A DNA stretch of 64,000 nt from Mesorhizobium_K sp040049215 (GTDB lineage: Bacteria > Pseudomonadota > Alphaproteobacteria > Rhizobiales > Rhizobiaceae), in the NCBI RefSeq assembly GCF_040049215.1, contig NZ_JBDZDN010000004.1:310001-374000 (forward strand), given 5' to 3'. Positions 48,333-57,753 of the stretch are shown one piece after another. Each line of letters starts with the position of its first letter. Positions within the stretch are counted from its first letter, which is position 1. The notes under the pieces were generated by a model. That model was not told the DNA's origin. It searched no databases and saw only the letters and a program-made list of their open reading frames with translations. The translations under genes and the position numbers were made by a program.

Positions 48333-49136
48333 TCAGCCGATGGCGTCGCTGCGCCCGGCGTGGAGCACTTCCATCGCGGCGGCATGCAGCTCGGGCGTCG
48401 CTGCCGCAATGATGCCGCCGCCGTCCTCCGCCCTTCCGCCGTTCCATTCGGTGACCATGCCGCCCGCCGCCTCGATGATCGGGATCAGCGCCACGATGTC
48501 ATAAGGCTGCAGGCCGACCTCGACGACCAGGTCCACATTGCCGGCCGCCAGCATAACGTAGGCGTAGCAGTCGGTTCCGTAGCGGGCCAGGCGCACCGCC
48601 TTCTCGAGACGGTCATAGGCATCGCGCCGGTCGCCCTGGAACAGCGCGGGTGTCGTCGTGCAGAGCGTCGCCTCGGCGAGCGACACCGTCCTGCGCGTCG
48701 ACAGGCGCTGACGCGCGGCGGCCCCGTTGGTTCGCTCATACCAGGCCTCCCCGCCGGCCGCGTAGAACAGCTCGCCGACGAAGGGCTGAGCCATCATGCC
48801 CGCCACCGCATCTCCCTTGTGCGTCAGCCCGACCAGCGTTCCCCAGAGCGGAATGCCGGAGATGAAGGAACGCGTGCCGTCGATGGGATCGATGACCCAG
48901 ACGTGATCGCTCGAGGCGTTCTCCGAGCCGAACTCCTCGCCGAGGATGCCCTGGCCGGGATATTCGGCCCTGATCAGAGCCCGGACCGCTTGCTCGGCCT
49001 CGCGGTCGGCCTCGGTGACCGGGTCGAAGCCGCCTTCCAGCTTGTTGGCGACGTCGCCGAATTGCCTGAAGCGGGGCAGCGTTTCGCCGGCCGCCGCGGC
49101 CGCGACACGCCGGAAGAACTCGACGGAAATCTCCAA
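48333..49136 (-). CDS. hisN: Histidinol-phosphatase, inositol monophosphatase family
   Basis: A 267-residue protein from a TTG at 49136, which has GGAGG eight bases upstream; a further upstream ATG at 49175 lacks such a site. IMPase metal-binding motifs are GILGEEFGSE and VWVIDPIDGTRSFISG, with the third near VEVGLQPYDIVALIPIIEAAGG. The HisN-type group removes phosphate from histidinol phosphate in histidine synthesis. Its place next to the MmgR-type RNA matches the order known in rhizobia. A general inositol-phosphatase role remains possible. Confidence 0.85.
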   Translation of the reverse strand: MEISVEFFRRVAAAAAGETLPRFRQFGDVANKLEGGFDPVTEADREAEQAVRALIRAEYPGQGILGEEFGSENASSDHVWVIDPIDGTRSFISGIPLWGTLVGLTHKGDAVAGMMAQPFVGELFYAAGGEAWYERTNGAAARQRLSTRRTVSLAEATLCTTTPALFQGDRRDAYDRLEKAVRLARYGTDCYAYVMLAAGNVDLVVEVGLQPYDIVALIPIIEAAGGMVTEWNGGRAEDGGGIIAAATPELHAAAMEVLHAGRSDAIG

Positions 49137-49234
49137 AAAACACCTCCGGAGGTACGAACTGATGTAAAAATACAACTAAATTGCGATTTCGCAGCGTTTT
49201 TCCGATATGTCTGACAAAAGCGGCTCAGAAATTA

Positions 49235-49262
49235 TTGACATTTGTGCATCGCACAATAGGCT
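49235..49262 (+). promoter_or_regulatory. Promoter of the MmgR-type RNA
   Basis: TTGACA (49235-49240), 16 bases, then TAGGCT gives a sigma-70-type promoter that points to the RNA below. The -35 is a perfect match; the -10 is weaker. Confidence 0.6.
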
Positions 49263-49264
49263 TT

Positions 49265-49352
49265 GAGTCGGACAGGTTCTCCTGTCCATGCCCTCCTTGG
49301 GCGTTTCCTCCCTAGACTTCGACCGCGTCGGCAACGATGCGGTCTTTTTTTT
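49265..49352 (+). ncRNA. mmgR: MmgR/suhB (alpha-r8) small RNA
   Basis: An RNA of about 80-88 bases between hisN and the N-formylglutamate amidohydrolase gene. It has a first hairpin (GGACAGG..CCTGTCC), a pyrimidine-rich single-stranded part (CCTCCTTGGGCGTTTCCTCC), then CTAGACTTC and the terminator GACCGC..GCGGTC followed by eight T. In Sinorhizobium, MmgR sits beside an IMPase-family gene and an N-formylglutamate-type gene and controls polyhydroxybutyrate granules. The exact 5' end is estimated. Confidence 0.75.
49321..49352 (+). terminator. Terminator of the MmgR-type RNA
   Basis: GACCGC, a 12-base loop, GCGGTC, then TTTTTTTT: a clear Rho-independent terminator that forms the 3' end of the small RNA. 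Confidence 0.9.
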
Positions 49353-49365
49353 CAGGATGCGGCGC

Positions 49366-50268
49366 CTACTCGGCGGCAAGCGGCCGGTCCTGGAAATTGT
49401 CGAGGAAATTGTGGTCGGGCATCGACATCAGCTCGGCCGAGAACCGCGCCAGATCGTCGGCTAGCGCATCGAAACCCGACGACTTCCTCAGTGTCCGCTC
49501 GTTCATGTAGAGCCCGCGATTGATCTCGATCTGCAGCGCGTGCAGCCCCCTCGCCGGCCGTCCGTAGTGCTCGGTGATGAAGCCGCCGGCATACGGCTTG
49601 TTGTGCGCCACGGTGTAGCCCATCGAGATCAGCAGCGAGATGGCGGTCTCCGTCAGCGCCCGCGTGGCGGAGGCGCCGAAGCGGTCGCCGATGATGAAGT
49701 CCGGCCTCAGGCCCGTGTCGCCGATCCTGATGCTCGCCGGCATGGAATGGCAATCGATCAGCACGGCATAGCCGAAGCGCGCATGGGTGGTGGTCAGAAG
49801 CCGCTTTAGCGCATCGTGATAGGGCTTGTAGACCGTCTCGATGCGCCCCACGGCCTCGGCGAGCGGGAGGCGGCCGGAATAGATGTCGAGCCCCTCGCCG
49901 ACCAGTTTGGGCACCGTGCCCAGGCCTCCCGCCACTCGCGCCGAGCGGATGTTTGCGAAGGAAGGCACCGGCTCGGCGAACATGCGCGGGTCGAGTTCCC
50001 AGGGCTCGCGGTTCACGTCGAGATAGGCGCGCGGAAAGTTCGCCGCCAAAAGGGGTGCGCCGAGCGGCACTGCCGCGCCGAACAGCTCGTCGACAAAGCA
50101 GTCCTCGGAGCGGCGGATCGCCGTGCGGTCGAGGCGCGTCAGCGCGAGGAAGCGCTCGGGATAGTGGTTGCCGCTGTGTGGAGAGTTGAAGACGAACGCC
50201 ACGCGCTGCTCGGCGCTCTCGCGGATCTCGAAGGGCGGCACCGCCGAGAAATCATCGGCTGCCGTCAT
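49366..50268 (-). CDS. N-formylglutamate amidohydrolase
   Basis: About 300 residues from the ATG at 50268 (MTAADDFSAVPPFEIRES). Family blocks are FVFNSPHSGNHYPERF, DCFVDELFG, NFPRAYLDVNREPWELDP, VLIDCHSMP and IEINRGLYMNE. It hydrolyses N-formyl-glutamate, the end of one histidine degradation route. Other starts up to 50355 are possible because no strong ribosome-binding site marks any. It is followed by the MmgR-type RNA in convergent orientation. Confidence 0.9.
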   Translation of the reverse strand: MTAADDFSAVPPFEIRESAEQRVAFVFNSPHSGNHYPERFLALTRLDRTAIRRSEDCFVDELFGAAVPLGAPLLAANFPRAYLDVNREPWELDPRMFAEPVPSFANIRSARVAGGLGTVPKLVGEGLDIYSGRLPLAEAVGRIETVYKPYHDALKRLLTTTHARFGYAVLIDCHSMPASIRIGDTGLRPDFIIGDRFGASATRALTETAISLLISMGYTVAHNKPYAGGFITEHYGRPARGLHALQIEINRGLYMNERTLRKSSGFDALADDLARFSAELMSMPDHNFLDNFQDRPLAAE

Positions 50269-50457
50269 GGCCACAAGCTCAACAACTGCATGGAGCGAAA
50301 TTGACATCTGCCAGCCCCGCTGTCCAGCTTCGGCGATCCCCTCTTCCAGGTCCAATCAACATTCACTTGATGTTTACCCTCGAGGCTTCATATACGGTAT
50401 GGTTAATGGGCCTGCATGGGAACAGTCCCGGTGGTGGGTGATTCGGACGGGATCGGG

Positions 50458-50820
50458 ATGGCACGCATACTGCTTGCGGAAGACGACGACGACATGCGTC
50501 GGTTTCTGGTCAAGGCGCTCGAACGCGCCGGTTACGACGTCAGCGATTTCGACAACGGCGCAAGCGCCTACGAAAGGCTGCGCGAGGAGCCTTTCTCGCT
50601 TCTGCTTACCGACATCGTCATGCCGGAGATGGACGGCATCGAGCTCGCGCGCCGAGCGACGGAGATTGATCCCGACCTCAAGGTCATGTTCATCACCGGC
50701 TTCGCGGCGGTGGCGCTGAACCCCGACTCCAAGGCTCCGAAGGACGCCAAGATCCTGTCGAAGCCGTTCCACCTGCGCGATCTCGTCAATGAGGTCGAGA
50801 AGATGCTGCAGGCGGCCTGA
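50458..50820 (+). CDS. cpdR: Response regulator CpdR
   Basis: A 120-residue single-domain receiver. RILLAEDDDDMRRFLVKALE, the phosphoacceptor Asp52 in LLTDIVMPEMDGIE, FITGFAAVALN and the C-terminal KILSKPFHLRDLVNEVEKML are almost diagnostic for CpdR. Unphosphorylated CpdR primes ClpXP to degrade cell-cycle proteins such as PdeA and, indirectly, CtrA; the phosphate comes through the CckA-ChpT relay. The start MARIL at 50458 matches orthologues better than 50416. Confidence 0.93.
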   Translation: MARILLAEDDDDMRRFLVKALERAGYDVSDFDNGASAYERLREEPFSLLLTDIVMPEMDGIELARRATEIDPDLKVMFITGFAAVALNPDSKAPKDAKILSKPFHLRDLVNEVEKMLQAA

Positions 50821-50993
50821 ACTTCGTTTTTGCCTCCAGCCGGATCGCCGCTGCTTGCAACCGCGGCCCGGGCGAAGCTCGCCTCGCCGACGATTTTCAC
50901 GCTCGGTTTCCGCACTCGGGACGCAGGCGTCCCGACGGCCAAACCCACTATTGACGCGCCGGACCAAAAGTGGTGTATGCGCGGGCTTCGGAT

Positions 50994-51068
<75 letters not shown>

Positions 51069-51298
51069 TCCGAAACACTTGAAAAATAACACTTTTCTTA
51101 CGCCCGACGGTTACCTCGGATACACGTACGATTTTTGATTTAGCTACAATTTAGCAACAGGAAAATGTGGGGAAATCGGGCTTCCCCGGCTTTCTCGACA
51201 GGTTGATTCTGATCCCGCGACGTCCTTCGAAATCCGGGTATCGAGACGTTTGCGTACAATTCGTCGCTCGACTACGATCGAGCGACTTGGGGTCGACG

Positions 51299-52498
51299 AT
51301 GTTGCGTTGTGGGTTTGCAAGAATTGCACTTGTCTCGGCTGTCTTGTGGTCTGGATCGACCCAGGCTCAAACGGACCCCTCAAGTTCGGGCACTGCGTTC
51401 TTTGTCAACGCGGACGGATGGGCGATCACCAACGCTCACGTGTTGGAAGGCTGCACCCGGGCGAGCGTACCGAACTTGGGCGACGCAACAGACTGGATCG
51501 TTGACCGTCAAAACGACCTAGCTGTCGTCAAAGTGGTAGGTGGCGCTGGCAAACCGTTTCTCCGACTGCGGAATGGCGCGACACGACTTGGTGAGGACAT
51601 CACCGCCTTCGGCTATCCGCTCCATGGTTTGTTGTCAGACTCCATCAAAGTCACCACCGGGAACATCAATTCCCTGGTGGGAATGGAGAATGACACTCGA
51701 TACCTCCAGATATCTACCCCTTTGCAGCCAGGGAACTCGGGAGGTCCAATCGTCGACCGGTCCGGCTCGGTGGTCGGTGTTGCGACAGCTGTCCTGGGAT
51801 CAAAGTTTGCCGGTAACACTGGCATCCTCCCTCAGAACGTAAACTTCGCCCTGCGGTCAAGTGTCGTCGAAATCTTCCTTCAGAGCAGATCGATCGTTTA
51901 CGACACCAGGCGGGATGACGCAGTGCTCTCGACTGCCGACCTTGCCGAGATGGCGGCCCCTGCAGTTGTCCAACTTCTCTGTTACGGTCAGCCGCAATTC
52001 ACAGCAGAGCCCTCGCCCACACCGGACAGTACGTCCGACCCAAGCTTGCCGGGGAGACAATTCCAACACGTCGCCAATCACGACATCATTGGATTCGACT
52101 ACAGGACGTTGAGTTCAGTTTCAGAGCGAGAGTGTCAGTCCGCGTGCCAGGCGGAGCCGTCTTGCCGTGCAACCACCTACAACAAAAAGGAGCGGTTCTG
52201 CTTTCTGAAAAATGACGCCAAGCTGCTGGTCACCAACACCGACGCGTCGGCCTACGTGGCACAAGAGCTCACCGCCGACGTGATGATATCGACGTTTGTT
52301 ATCGCCGCAGGCAAGGACATGGCCGGCGGGGACTACAAAAGAATTCGGCAGAGCAATTTCATCAATTGCTATCTCGAGTGTGAGGTCGACGCGCAATGCC
52401 GCGCTTTCGCATTTGTCCGCCGCAAAAGCGAATGCTGGTTGAAGAACAGAGTAGGTGGGGTGACTTCGAGAACCGGCGTCGATCTTGGAGTAAGATAG
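51299..52498 (+). CDS. Secreted trypsin-like protease with two PAN/apple modules
   Basis: A 399-residue protein with a signal peptide (FARIALVSAVLWSGSTQA). Residues ~25-215 are an S1C/Deg-like protease with the triad His47 (AITNAHVLEG), Asp73 (RQNDLAVVKV) and Ser147 (QPGNSGGPIV). Two cysteine-bearing PAN/apple modules follow: ~251-320 (SERECQSACQAEPSCRATTY) and ~331-399 (INCYLECEVDAQCRAFAF). PAN modules bind protein or carbohydrate. A protease joined to PAN modules is unusual in rhizobia, and the codon use is less GC-rich than the core genes. Substrate unknown. Confidence 0.87.
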   Translation: MLRCGFARIALVSAVLWSGSTQAQTDPSSSGTAFFVNADGWAITNAHVLEGCTRASVPNLGDATDWIVDRQNDLAVVKVVGGAGKPFLRLRNGATRLGEDITAFGYPLHGLLSDSIKVTTGNINSLVGMENDTRYLQISTPLQPGNSGGPIVDRSGSVVGVATAVLGSKFAGNTGILPQNVNFALRSSVVEIFLQSRSIVYDTRRDDAVLSTADLAEMAAPAVVQLLCYGQPQFTAEPSPTPDSTSDPSLPGRQFQHVANHDIIGFDYRTLSSVSERECQSACQAEPSCRATTYNKKERFCFLKNDAKLLVTNTDASAYVAQELTADVMISTFVIAAGKDMAGGDYKRIRQSNFINCYLECEVDAQCRAFAFVRRKSECWLKNRVGGVTSRTGVDLGVR

Positions 52499-52551
52499 CC
52501 GTCGCAAATCGATCCGGTGATCATCAATCGGAAACGTAGGACCCGTCCTCT

Positions 52552-53069
52552 ATGGCCCGCGTGAAAGAGAGATACAGCCGCCGAAAGTCGGAAGAGCGAT
52601 TTGGACCTGTTTACGAGTTGGTTGAAGGCGATCGGTGCATCTACTGTGGAATTGCGAATGACGGTCGGCACGATCATCAGCCGCCAGTCTATGTTCTGCA
52701 CCGCTTCGCCGATGGCGGTCAGGTCACCAAAAAAAGGCAATCCGGGATCGCTTCGGACAATGCAAGCTGGTGCCATGCTGCACCATCTGCAACATGGGCC
52801 TTGGCGCCTACCACGGATCGGATGACAACGATCGCTATTGTCGACTGGAAAGACCAAACTTGCTTGAACCCATCACGCCTACCGATTGCTGGAGATGCAA
52901 GCACCAATGTAGCCCCCAAGGTGGGCGCGCATACGAACCGAAGGACCGGAAGATCACGTCGTCGACGCGTTCGTGTCGAACGCCGGGTGAAGATGCCGCG
53001 CTGCGCAAATCGACCTACGAAGAATCGAACGGCTGGTATTCGGGAATCGTCGCCGACATGTTCGGCTAG
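52552..53069 (+). pseudogene. HNH-type nuclease-like gene, frameshifted
   Basis: The first frame begins MARVKERYSRRKSEERFGP and has DRCIYCGIANDGRHDHQPPV, a zinc-finger and DH pattern typical of HNH proteins. After a run of seven A (52729-52735) homology continues in the -1 frame, which reads RDRFGQCKLVPCCTICNMGL, GAYHGSDDND and later CWRCKHQC, to a stop at 53069. A single added or lost A explains the break. Transcriptional slippage on the A-run is also possible. Function after ~52900 is not recognisable. Confidence 0.5.
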
Positions 53070-53082
53070 GCAAACGCTGGGG

Positions 53083-53102
53083 GGTCCAGAAACATCTGGA
53101 CC
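53083..53102. repeat. Hairpin after the HNH-like gene
   Basis: GGTCCAGA-AACA-TCTGGACC is a perfect 8-base stem 14 bases after the HNH-like stop. It may end that transcript, although no U-run follows. The remaining ~200 bases before the glycosyltransferase gene show no gene. Confidence 0.45.
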
Positions 53103-53301
53103 TAGACATGAGAATTGGCGGCCTCCCGGTCGCCATTGCTCATTCGGCGGGAGTTGGAGGCTCCACAACTAGCTAGGGACCAGCGTTGTAGGCTGTGAAA
53201 GTTGGCTAACGGGCACGCGCTAATTGATCACATGCCGGTCAACCGATGGCCCCTGCCGGGTTTGACACGCTAATCGGCAATGCTAACGTCTTGCAAGGAA
53301 C

Positions 53302-56300
53302 GTGGACGTGGCCAATCCAATAGCCGGACGAAGATCCCCGCCGCCTGCCCGGGTTCGGATAAGGCTGACGGGCGAGAGCATGGTTCAAGACGAAACTGGC
53401 GATCGCGCTGGTTGGCCCTCCGCTTTTGAAGGCGATCCCGTTGGGATTACCGCCGATCATCTGATCCGCCAGGCCGGCGCACTGGCGAAACCCTTTGCCA
53501 GACAGGACTTCGTTCTGCGGTCGTTGACCGTGGTGGGGGAAGACCCAGAGCGGCGGCCTTGCCTTTCAGCGCTGGTTTTCAGGATCGACGACGCGGGGCC
53601 ATACCGTATTCCGGATCCGCTTCTCAGTTTGCCCGTTGAAGGCCCTTTGACCCTGGACGTGTTGTGCGAATTGCATCGCCGCGTCCAGGAGGTCTGTGGC
53701 ACCTTGCCGGGCAGCGATCTCCTAGCCGCGCCTGCCGAAATCCTGAGTGCGTTGAAGCCTCGAGATGGCTATCATTTCCGCGCGGTCGCAGCTGTCAAGA
53801 AGGCCGCGAGCCCGCGTCCCGAGCTCGACCTGCTCCTGCGGCGAAGCCTTTTCGATAGCGGCCTCGTTGGAATTGGCCGTGTCGCGCTTTCATCCAGGGC
53901 GCTCGACGTGTTTCTGGCCAGCGACGCCGTTCGAGCACCGGAATTTCTGGACGGTGGCGAGCGCGGGCACATAACGATGTCGAGCCTCGGCAACAATGGC
54001 CGCTTCGCCAATCAGTTATTCCAGTATGCGTTCATGAAGCTCTATGCCTTGCGGCACGGCGTGAAGATGGCCGTTCCCGACTGGCCTGGACGAAAGCTGT
54101 TTGGCCTCAAGGACCCTTCGAGCAAGCGGATGAAACTGCCGGAACTGGCATTCCAGGGCTTTCTCGATGCCGAGGCGGCGCTTTGGAAGGCGGCCGCTCC
54201 TCCCGTAAACGTCGATTTCTGGGGCTATTTCCAAGAGATGCCGCCCTGTTGGCAACCGCATCGAGAATTGTTGAGGATGCTTTTCTGCCCTCCGGCTGCG
54301 GAGCGCAAAAAGTTCGATGCATGGTGCAGTAATCTGACCGGGAACGGGCGGCGCACGCTGATTGCCATCCACATCCGGCGGACGGACTACCTCCTGTCGG
54401 ATCTGCCTTGGCTCCAAGTGATTTCCGAGCGATGGTATGTCGAATGGCTAAGAGACATCTGGCCGACGCTGCCTGACCCCGTGCTGTTCGTAGCGACCGA
54501 CGATCCCGTCACTGTCCTTCCACACTTCGCGGAATTTTCACCGAAAGCGCTGTCCGACCTGCCTCGGTCACGATTGCCCGACCATGTGCGGGACTTCGAA
54601 ATTCTGCGCCGGGCCGAATACCTTGCGATCTGCAACTCGAGCTTCTCGCGCATGGCGGCCATTCTGGCTGCGGACACGCAGCACTGCTTTTTGCCATCGC
54701 CCGCCGACCAACGCTTGGTTCCGTATATGCCGTGGAGCGACGGCCAGTTCTGGTCCCACTTCGAAAACAGCCCGAGCGATCTCCGGAATGTCGAACCCAT
54801 TCAAACAGGGATGGAGCGCTCAAGTCGAAGCGGGCGGGACCATCGGCCTCGGGAGGTCTATCTCGACGTTACGGATCTGCTGCTTTTTCTACGCTCACAT
54901 TCGACGATTTCCGGCATCCAGCGTGTTCAGTGCGAGCTCATTCGCAACCTTAACGAACAGACTCGGGCACGTGAGGTCAATTTTACCGTCTTCAGCCAGA
55001 AAGGCCTGGCTGTTGTGGCCGCGCCGGTGCTGTTGGAGATCATCGACCGGCGTGGGTCGGAGCCTGCGTCTCCATCGGATTTTGCGGAACGGATCCGGAC
55101 GGTGCTGGATGCAGCCGTGCCGGCCAATGCGCAGGCGGGCGACCTGTTTCTGGCCACCGGCGCGTTCTGGGCGATCAACAGTGTCGGACGGCATGTTTGG
55201 CAACTCAAGGACGCGGGCCTGACCATCGGCGTATTTGTCCACGACATCCTGCCGATTTCGCGGCCGGAATATTTCGAAGCCAATGCTGGCATGATGCTGG
55301 TGAAGCCGCTCGTAGAGGTGCTCGCGATGGCCGACTTTGTCGTCACATCCTCGCACTATAACAAGGCCGCGCTCGTCACCTACCTGAAGACGCGAAACCT
55401 GCCGCCGGTGCCGATCGACGTGATGCCGCTTGGACACGGATTGCCGAAATCGTCGGCCGATACGCTCGAACTCAGCGATACGGTTGCAAGGCTGCTTAAG
55501 TCCGAGTTCGTACTTTGCGTCGGAACCATCGAGCCCCGTAAGAATCCGTTCTACCTCTTCAACATCTGGAAGCTGATGATGGAACAGGGGGGCGTTGCGA
55601 TCCCGACGTTGGTCCTGGCCGGACGCAAGGGCTGGCTGGTTGATGATTTCCTGCGTCAGCTCAAGGCCGCCAACAATCTGGACGGCAGGATCGTGCTTCT
55701 GCACGATCTGTCCGACGAGACTCTTGATCTGCTTTATCGCAAGTGTCTCCTGACGATGTTTCCAAGCTTCGACGAAGGTTGGGGATTGCCGGTCGGCGAA
55801 AGCCTGGTGCGGGGCAAGATTTGCCTCGCGTCCAACACCGGAGGCATACCGGAGGTCGGTGGCGGCTTCGCCGACTATATCGATCCCTACAATGTCCGGG
55901 ACGGATTTTATCAACTCGTCCGCTACCTAGAAGACCGGGATTTGAGGAAACGGCGGGAGAGGGAAATCGCCGCGCAATTCCCCTTGCGATCCTGGCGCAG
56001 TTTCGCCGCCGGGATCATGCATTCAGTAAAGGTCAATCTTGAGCGCCCGCCGGCTGTCTCAGGTGCTCGCGCCATCGCGCTTCCTGCCAACGAGTTCTTG
56101 CCGATCGGAAAATGGATCGAGGGGAGTGCCCAGGAAGCCGTGCGCGGTTGTCTTTCGGCCGAGACCGCCTGTATCTCGGGCTGGAACGCCGTCGGAAAGG
56201 TCGGGATAACGGCTTTCGGGCCATTTTCCGTTCTGCGATTTCGCGTCGAAGGCGCTGGCCGGACAAAGGTCATCGTCGTTCTTCGGCTCACCTGCTCCAG

Positions 56301-57753
56301 TTCGAAAGCTGTCAGCTTGCACGTGCGGCCGGAATATGGAGCCAGGCAGCAGATCGCCATAAAACCTGGACCTGACATCATAGTAACCGTGCCATGCGAA
56401 AGCGCAGAGGACGGTACGGTAACGGTTTATCTTGAGAGCATGAACAATCGCGGAGCCGGCACCCCTGATCGATCCGCCTGGAAACTGAAGGGGTTTTTGT
56501 ATTTTCAGCCGAGTGCACTTGCACGTCGCATGACCCGGCTGAAGGCTTCAGACAATGAGTTGAACGCGAGTGGCTCGCAGGGCCGCAAGACCCAGGAGGG
56601 GCCGATCAGGGCAGCCGTTTCGTCAGCGGAAAGCCGCGATGTGGACTCGCTGGAGGCATTTCTCGCTGTCCCCAACTCCAGCTGGCGGAACGCCATGCAG
56701 ACCACCACATATCGACGCGAACCTGTGTTTGTCGATGCCGACGATCGGCGGCTGTTCATGACGCGCTATCGCAATTCGCGTACTGCTCGACTGGGCGCGG
56801 TGCCCGACGAACTGACATTTCGTCGCCGCAGCGACACATATGTTTCGATGTCCCGGCTCACGGAAGGAGCGGCTTTCGATGCGTCGGGGGTGGCTAAGGA
56901 TCTCGGCTACATCAAAGGCGCGCCGGAGGACACACCGTGGTTGACAAGAAATGGAGATACCTGCTGGATCGACAAGCAGGCCTTGGTCCAGGCCAGGCAT
57001 CTCGATGGCAAGTTCGCTATCTTCTTCAACGGCAATTTGCACAACTACTATCATTGGTTGGCTGAGGGCCTTCTGGCCCTCGATATTTTGACGTATACTG
57101 TCAAGGAAGGCCTGGGGCTAAAAATCATCCTCCCGCAAACCATGGACATCAACGCGGTCTTCGATCATCGCGCCTCGCTCAGAACCTTGGGCTTCCAGAA
57201 CTGGCCTGTCGTCGAAGCACCGCCACCGATGGTCTATGTCGACGAAGCCATCTGGGTAGACAGCCACGATTTGATCGAGGGGGTTCCCTCAGCTTACGTG
57301 AAGCGCTTCCAGCGCCGCGTCGCCTTCCTATACGCCGAAAAGCGCGGCCAGAGAGGCAAGCGCCTGCTGATCAAACGCTTGGGAACCGCGCGCGCGATCT
57401 GCAATTTCGAACAGGTCGAAGCCTTCCTTCATCCACTCGGTTTCGAGACCGTTTGGCTCGAAGGCGCCAGTATCGAGGAGCAGGTCCTGATGTTTCAGCG
57501 TGCCGAATTCGTCGTTGGCGCGCATGGCGCAGGGCTTACCAATCTGCTGTTTTGCGAACCCGGAACCAAGGTCATTGAATTCATGCCGACTGCTGAGATG
57601 CGACCTTTCTTCTGGCTCATTTCGGAAAAACTGGGACTTCGCCACGGGATGCAGTTCTGTGAGGGCGTGGAAGGCGAGGGGTTTCAAGCCTCCGTTCATA
57701 TCGGTATCGACAGGCTTCGCGAGTTGTATGATCTGGTCGACAGCGACCGCTAG
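53302..57753 (+). CDS. Trifunctional glycosyltransferase fusion (GT11-like, GT4-like, GT61-like)
   Basis: A 1483-residue protein from a GTG with AAGGAA upstream (an ATG at 53380 is an alternative). Residues ~1-220 are unrecognised. Residues ~223-500 look like an alpha-1,2-fucosyltransferase (GT11): SLGNNGRFANQLFQYAF and IAIHIRRTDYL. Residues ~519-905 are a GT4-type domain: FVLCVGTIEPRKNPF, then FPSFDEGWGLPVGESLVRGK and SNTGGIPEVGGG. Residues ~910-1080 may be a beta-rich spacer. Residues ~1229-1483 are GT61 (DUF563): GNLHNYYHWLAEGL, VVGAHGAGLTNLLFCEPGTK. No membrane segment is apparent. It may build one oligosaccharide in sequence. Its stop lies at the edge of an IS66 remnant, so the true C-terminus may be lost. 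Confidence 0.85.
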   Translation: MDVANPIAGRRSPPPARVRIRLTGESMVQDETGDRAGWPSAFEGDPVGITADHLIRQAGALAKPFARQDFVLRSLTVVGEDPERRPCLSALVFRIDDAGPYRIPDPLLSLPVEGPLTLDVLCELHRRVQEVCGTLPGSDLLAAPAEILSALKPRDGYHFRAVAAVKKAASPRPELDLLLRRSLFDSGLVGIGRVALSSRALDVFLASDAVRAPEFLDGGERGHITMSSLGNNGRFANQLFQYAFMKLYALRHGVKMAVPDWPGRKLFGLKDPSSKRMKLPELAFQGFLDAEAALWKAAAPPVNVDFWGYFQEMPPCWQPHRELLRMLFCPPAAERKKFDAWCSNLTGNGRRTLIAIHIRRTDYLLSDLPWLQVISERWYVEWLRDIWPTLPDPVLFVATDDPVTVLPHFAEFSPKALSDLPRSRLPDHVRDFEILRRAEYLAICNSSFSRMAAILAADTQHCFLPSPADQRLVPYMPWSDGQFWSHFENSPSDLRNVEPIQTGMERSSRSGRDHRPREVYLDVTDLLLFLRSHSTISGIQRVQCELIRNLNEQTRAREVNFTVFSQKGLAVVAAPVLLEIIDRRGSEPASPSDFAERIRTVLDAAVPANAQAGDLFLATGAFWAINSVGRHVWQLKDAGLTIGVFVHDILPISRPEYFEANAGMMLVKPLVEVLAMADFVVTSSHYNKAALVTYLKTRNLPPVPIDVMPLGHGLPKSSADTLELSDTVARLLKSEFVLCVGTIEPRKNPFYLFNIWKLMMEQGGVAIPTLVLAGRKGWLVDDFLRQLKAANNLDGRIVLLHDLSDETLDLLYRKCLLTMFPSFDEGWGLPVGESLVRGKICLASNTGGIPEVGGGFADYIDPYNVRDGFYQLVRYLEDRDLRKRREREIAAQFPLRSWRSFAAGIMHSVKVNLERPPAVSGARAIALPANEFLPIGKWIEGSAQEAVRGCLSAETACISGWNAVGKVGITAFGPFSVLRFRVEGAGRTKVIVVLRLTCSSSKAVSLHVRPEYGARQQIAIKPGPDIIVTVPCESAEDGTVTVYLESMNNRGAGTPDRSAWKLKGFLYFQPSALARRMTRLKASDNELNASGSQGRKTQEGPIRAAVSSAESRDVDSLEAFLAVPNSSWRNAMQTTTYRREPVFVDADDRRLFMTRYRNSRTARLGAVPDELTFRRRSDTYVSMSRLTEGAAFDASGVAKDLGYIKGAPEDTPWLTRNGDTCWIDKQALVQARHLDGKFAIFFNGNLHNYYHWLAEGLLALDILTYTVKEGLGLKIILPQTMDINAVFDHRASLRTLGFQNWPVVEAPPPMVYVDEAIWVDSHDLIEGVPSAYVKRFQRRVAFLYAEKRGQRGKRLLIKRLGTARAICNFEQVEAFLHPLGFETVWLEGASIEEQVLMFQRAEFVVGAHGAGLTNLLFCEPGTKVIEFMPTAEMRPFFWLISEKLGLRHGMQFCEGVEGEGFQASVHIGIDRLRELYDLVDSDR

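Noticed and set aside
51069..51298. Integrase gene directly after the tRNA-Val
   Set aside because: The AT-rich stretch with repeated TTTAGC(T/A)ACA resembles integrase-flanking DNA, but no integrase motif was found in any frame.
52729..52736. Classical -1 ribosomal slippery heptamer A AAA AAG in the HNH-like gene
   Set aside because: The heptamer is in phase with the downstream frame, not the upstream one, so simultaneous tRNA slippage does not fit. Transcriptional slippage or mutation is more likely.
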